This document shows, one piece after another, positions 6,038 through 6,352 of a stretch of 6,352 bases of DNA. A program made the position numbers and the translations under genes. Source of the DNA: Gammaproteobacteria bacterium (GTDB lineage Bacteria; Pseudomonadota; Gammaproteobacteria; Immundisolibacterales; Immundisolibacteraceae); assembly GCA_003645395.1 (NCBI GenBank), contig QNFC01000106.1, positions 1 to 6,352 of the forward strand, written 5' to 3'. The notes under the pieces were generated by a model. It ran no database searches and was not told the origin of the DNA. It saw only the letters and a program-made list of their open reading frames with translations. Each line of letters begins with the position of its first letter. Position 1 is the first letter of the stretch.

Positions 6038-6352
6038 TTGCGAATAACCTATGATGCCTTGACCTTTGACGATGTTCTGCTTATCCCGGCGTACTCTAAC
6101 GTGCTGCCGAAAGAGACGAGTTTGAAGAGTCGCCTGTCACGGAACATCGAACTTAACCTGCCCATCGTGTCCGCCGCGATGGATACCGTCACCGAGGCGC
6201 GCCTGGCCATTGCTCTGGCGCAGGAGGGGGGTATTGGTGTTGTTCATAAAAACATGACCGCTGTGGCCCAGGCTGCCGAAGTGGCGCGGGTTAAGCGATT
6301 TGAAAGTGGGGTGATTCGTGACCCGATTACGGTTGATCCCGATATCTCCATC
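6038..6352 (+). CDS. guaB: Inosine-5'-monophosphate dehydrogenase, 3' end beyond the window
   Basis: Catalyses the NAD-dependent oxidation of IMP to XMP, the committed step to guanine nucleotides; cytosolic and normally tetrameric. From the TTG at 6038 the frame is open for 105 codons to the last base. The translation opens MRITYDALTFDDVLL, close to E. coli GuaB. It continues with SAAMDTVTEARLAIALAQ (residues 45-62) and GGIGVVHKNM (64-73), the family's N-terminal barrel strands. The fragment ends at about DPITVDPDIS, where the first CBS domain should start. The catalytic cysteine loop lies beyond the edge. The gene has a strong upstream promoter with operator-like repeats and is divergent from xseA. 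guaA often follows guaB in gammaproteobacteria but cannot be seen here. Confidence 0.96.
   Translation, partial: MRITYDALTFDDVLLIPAYSNVLPKETSLKSRLSRNIELNLPIVSAAMDTVTEARLAIALAQEGGIGVVHKNMTAVAQAAEVARVKRFESGVIRDPITVDPDISI

Overview
The window looks like chromosomal DNA from a gammaproteobacterium, probably an environmental or marine one. The evidence is a seven-iron ferredoxin of the FdxA type, an XseA that aligns with E. coli XseA with every catalytic residue offset by exactly three, a GuaB that starts like enterobacterial IMP dehydrogenase, and base composition slightly above half GC by eye. I cannot name the genus. Almost every base is coding. There is no mobile element, CRISPR array, tRNA or rRNA, and no intergenic gap exceeds 300 bases.

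Layout: on the + strand the window opens inside fdxA (5' end missing), followed with no gap by a ketopantoate reductase gene (panE/apbA family) ending at 1182. A 41-base convergent gap with a weak hairpin follows. From there to 5815 all genes are on the minus strand. In transcription order they are xseA (exonuclease VII large subunit), a secreted M23 metallopeptidase overlapping xseA by ATGA, a class III adenylate cyclase fused to a C-terminal FHA domain, a classical short-chain dehydrogenase, and a small Rieske ferredoxin. Gaps of 157, 88 and 91 bases separate the last three from what lies upstream of each. Divergent from xseA, guaB (IMP dehydrogenase) starts at a TTG codon at 6038 and runs off the right edge.

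How the genes relate: xseA and the M23 gene form a tightly coupled pair. The SDR and Rieske genes are two redox genes in the same direction and may be co-transcribed, but no shared substrate can be read from the sequence. The cyclase-FHA protein retains all metal, substrate-specifying and transition-state residues, so it is predicted to make cAMP and to read phosphothreonine on a partner protein.

The most notable non-coding structure is the 222-base xseA-guaB divergent region. It has a perfect TATAAT for guaB and four copies of a GGTTA-type half-site, arranged as two inverted repeats whose centres are about 41.5 bp apart. I see no convincing evidence of an entirely new system. The operator-like array and the cyclase-FHA protein deserve the second look.
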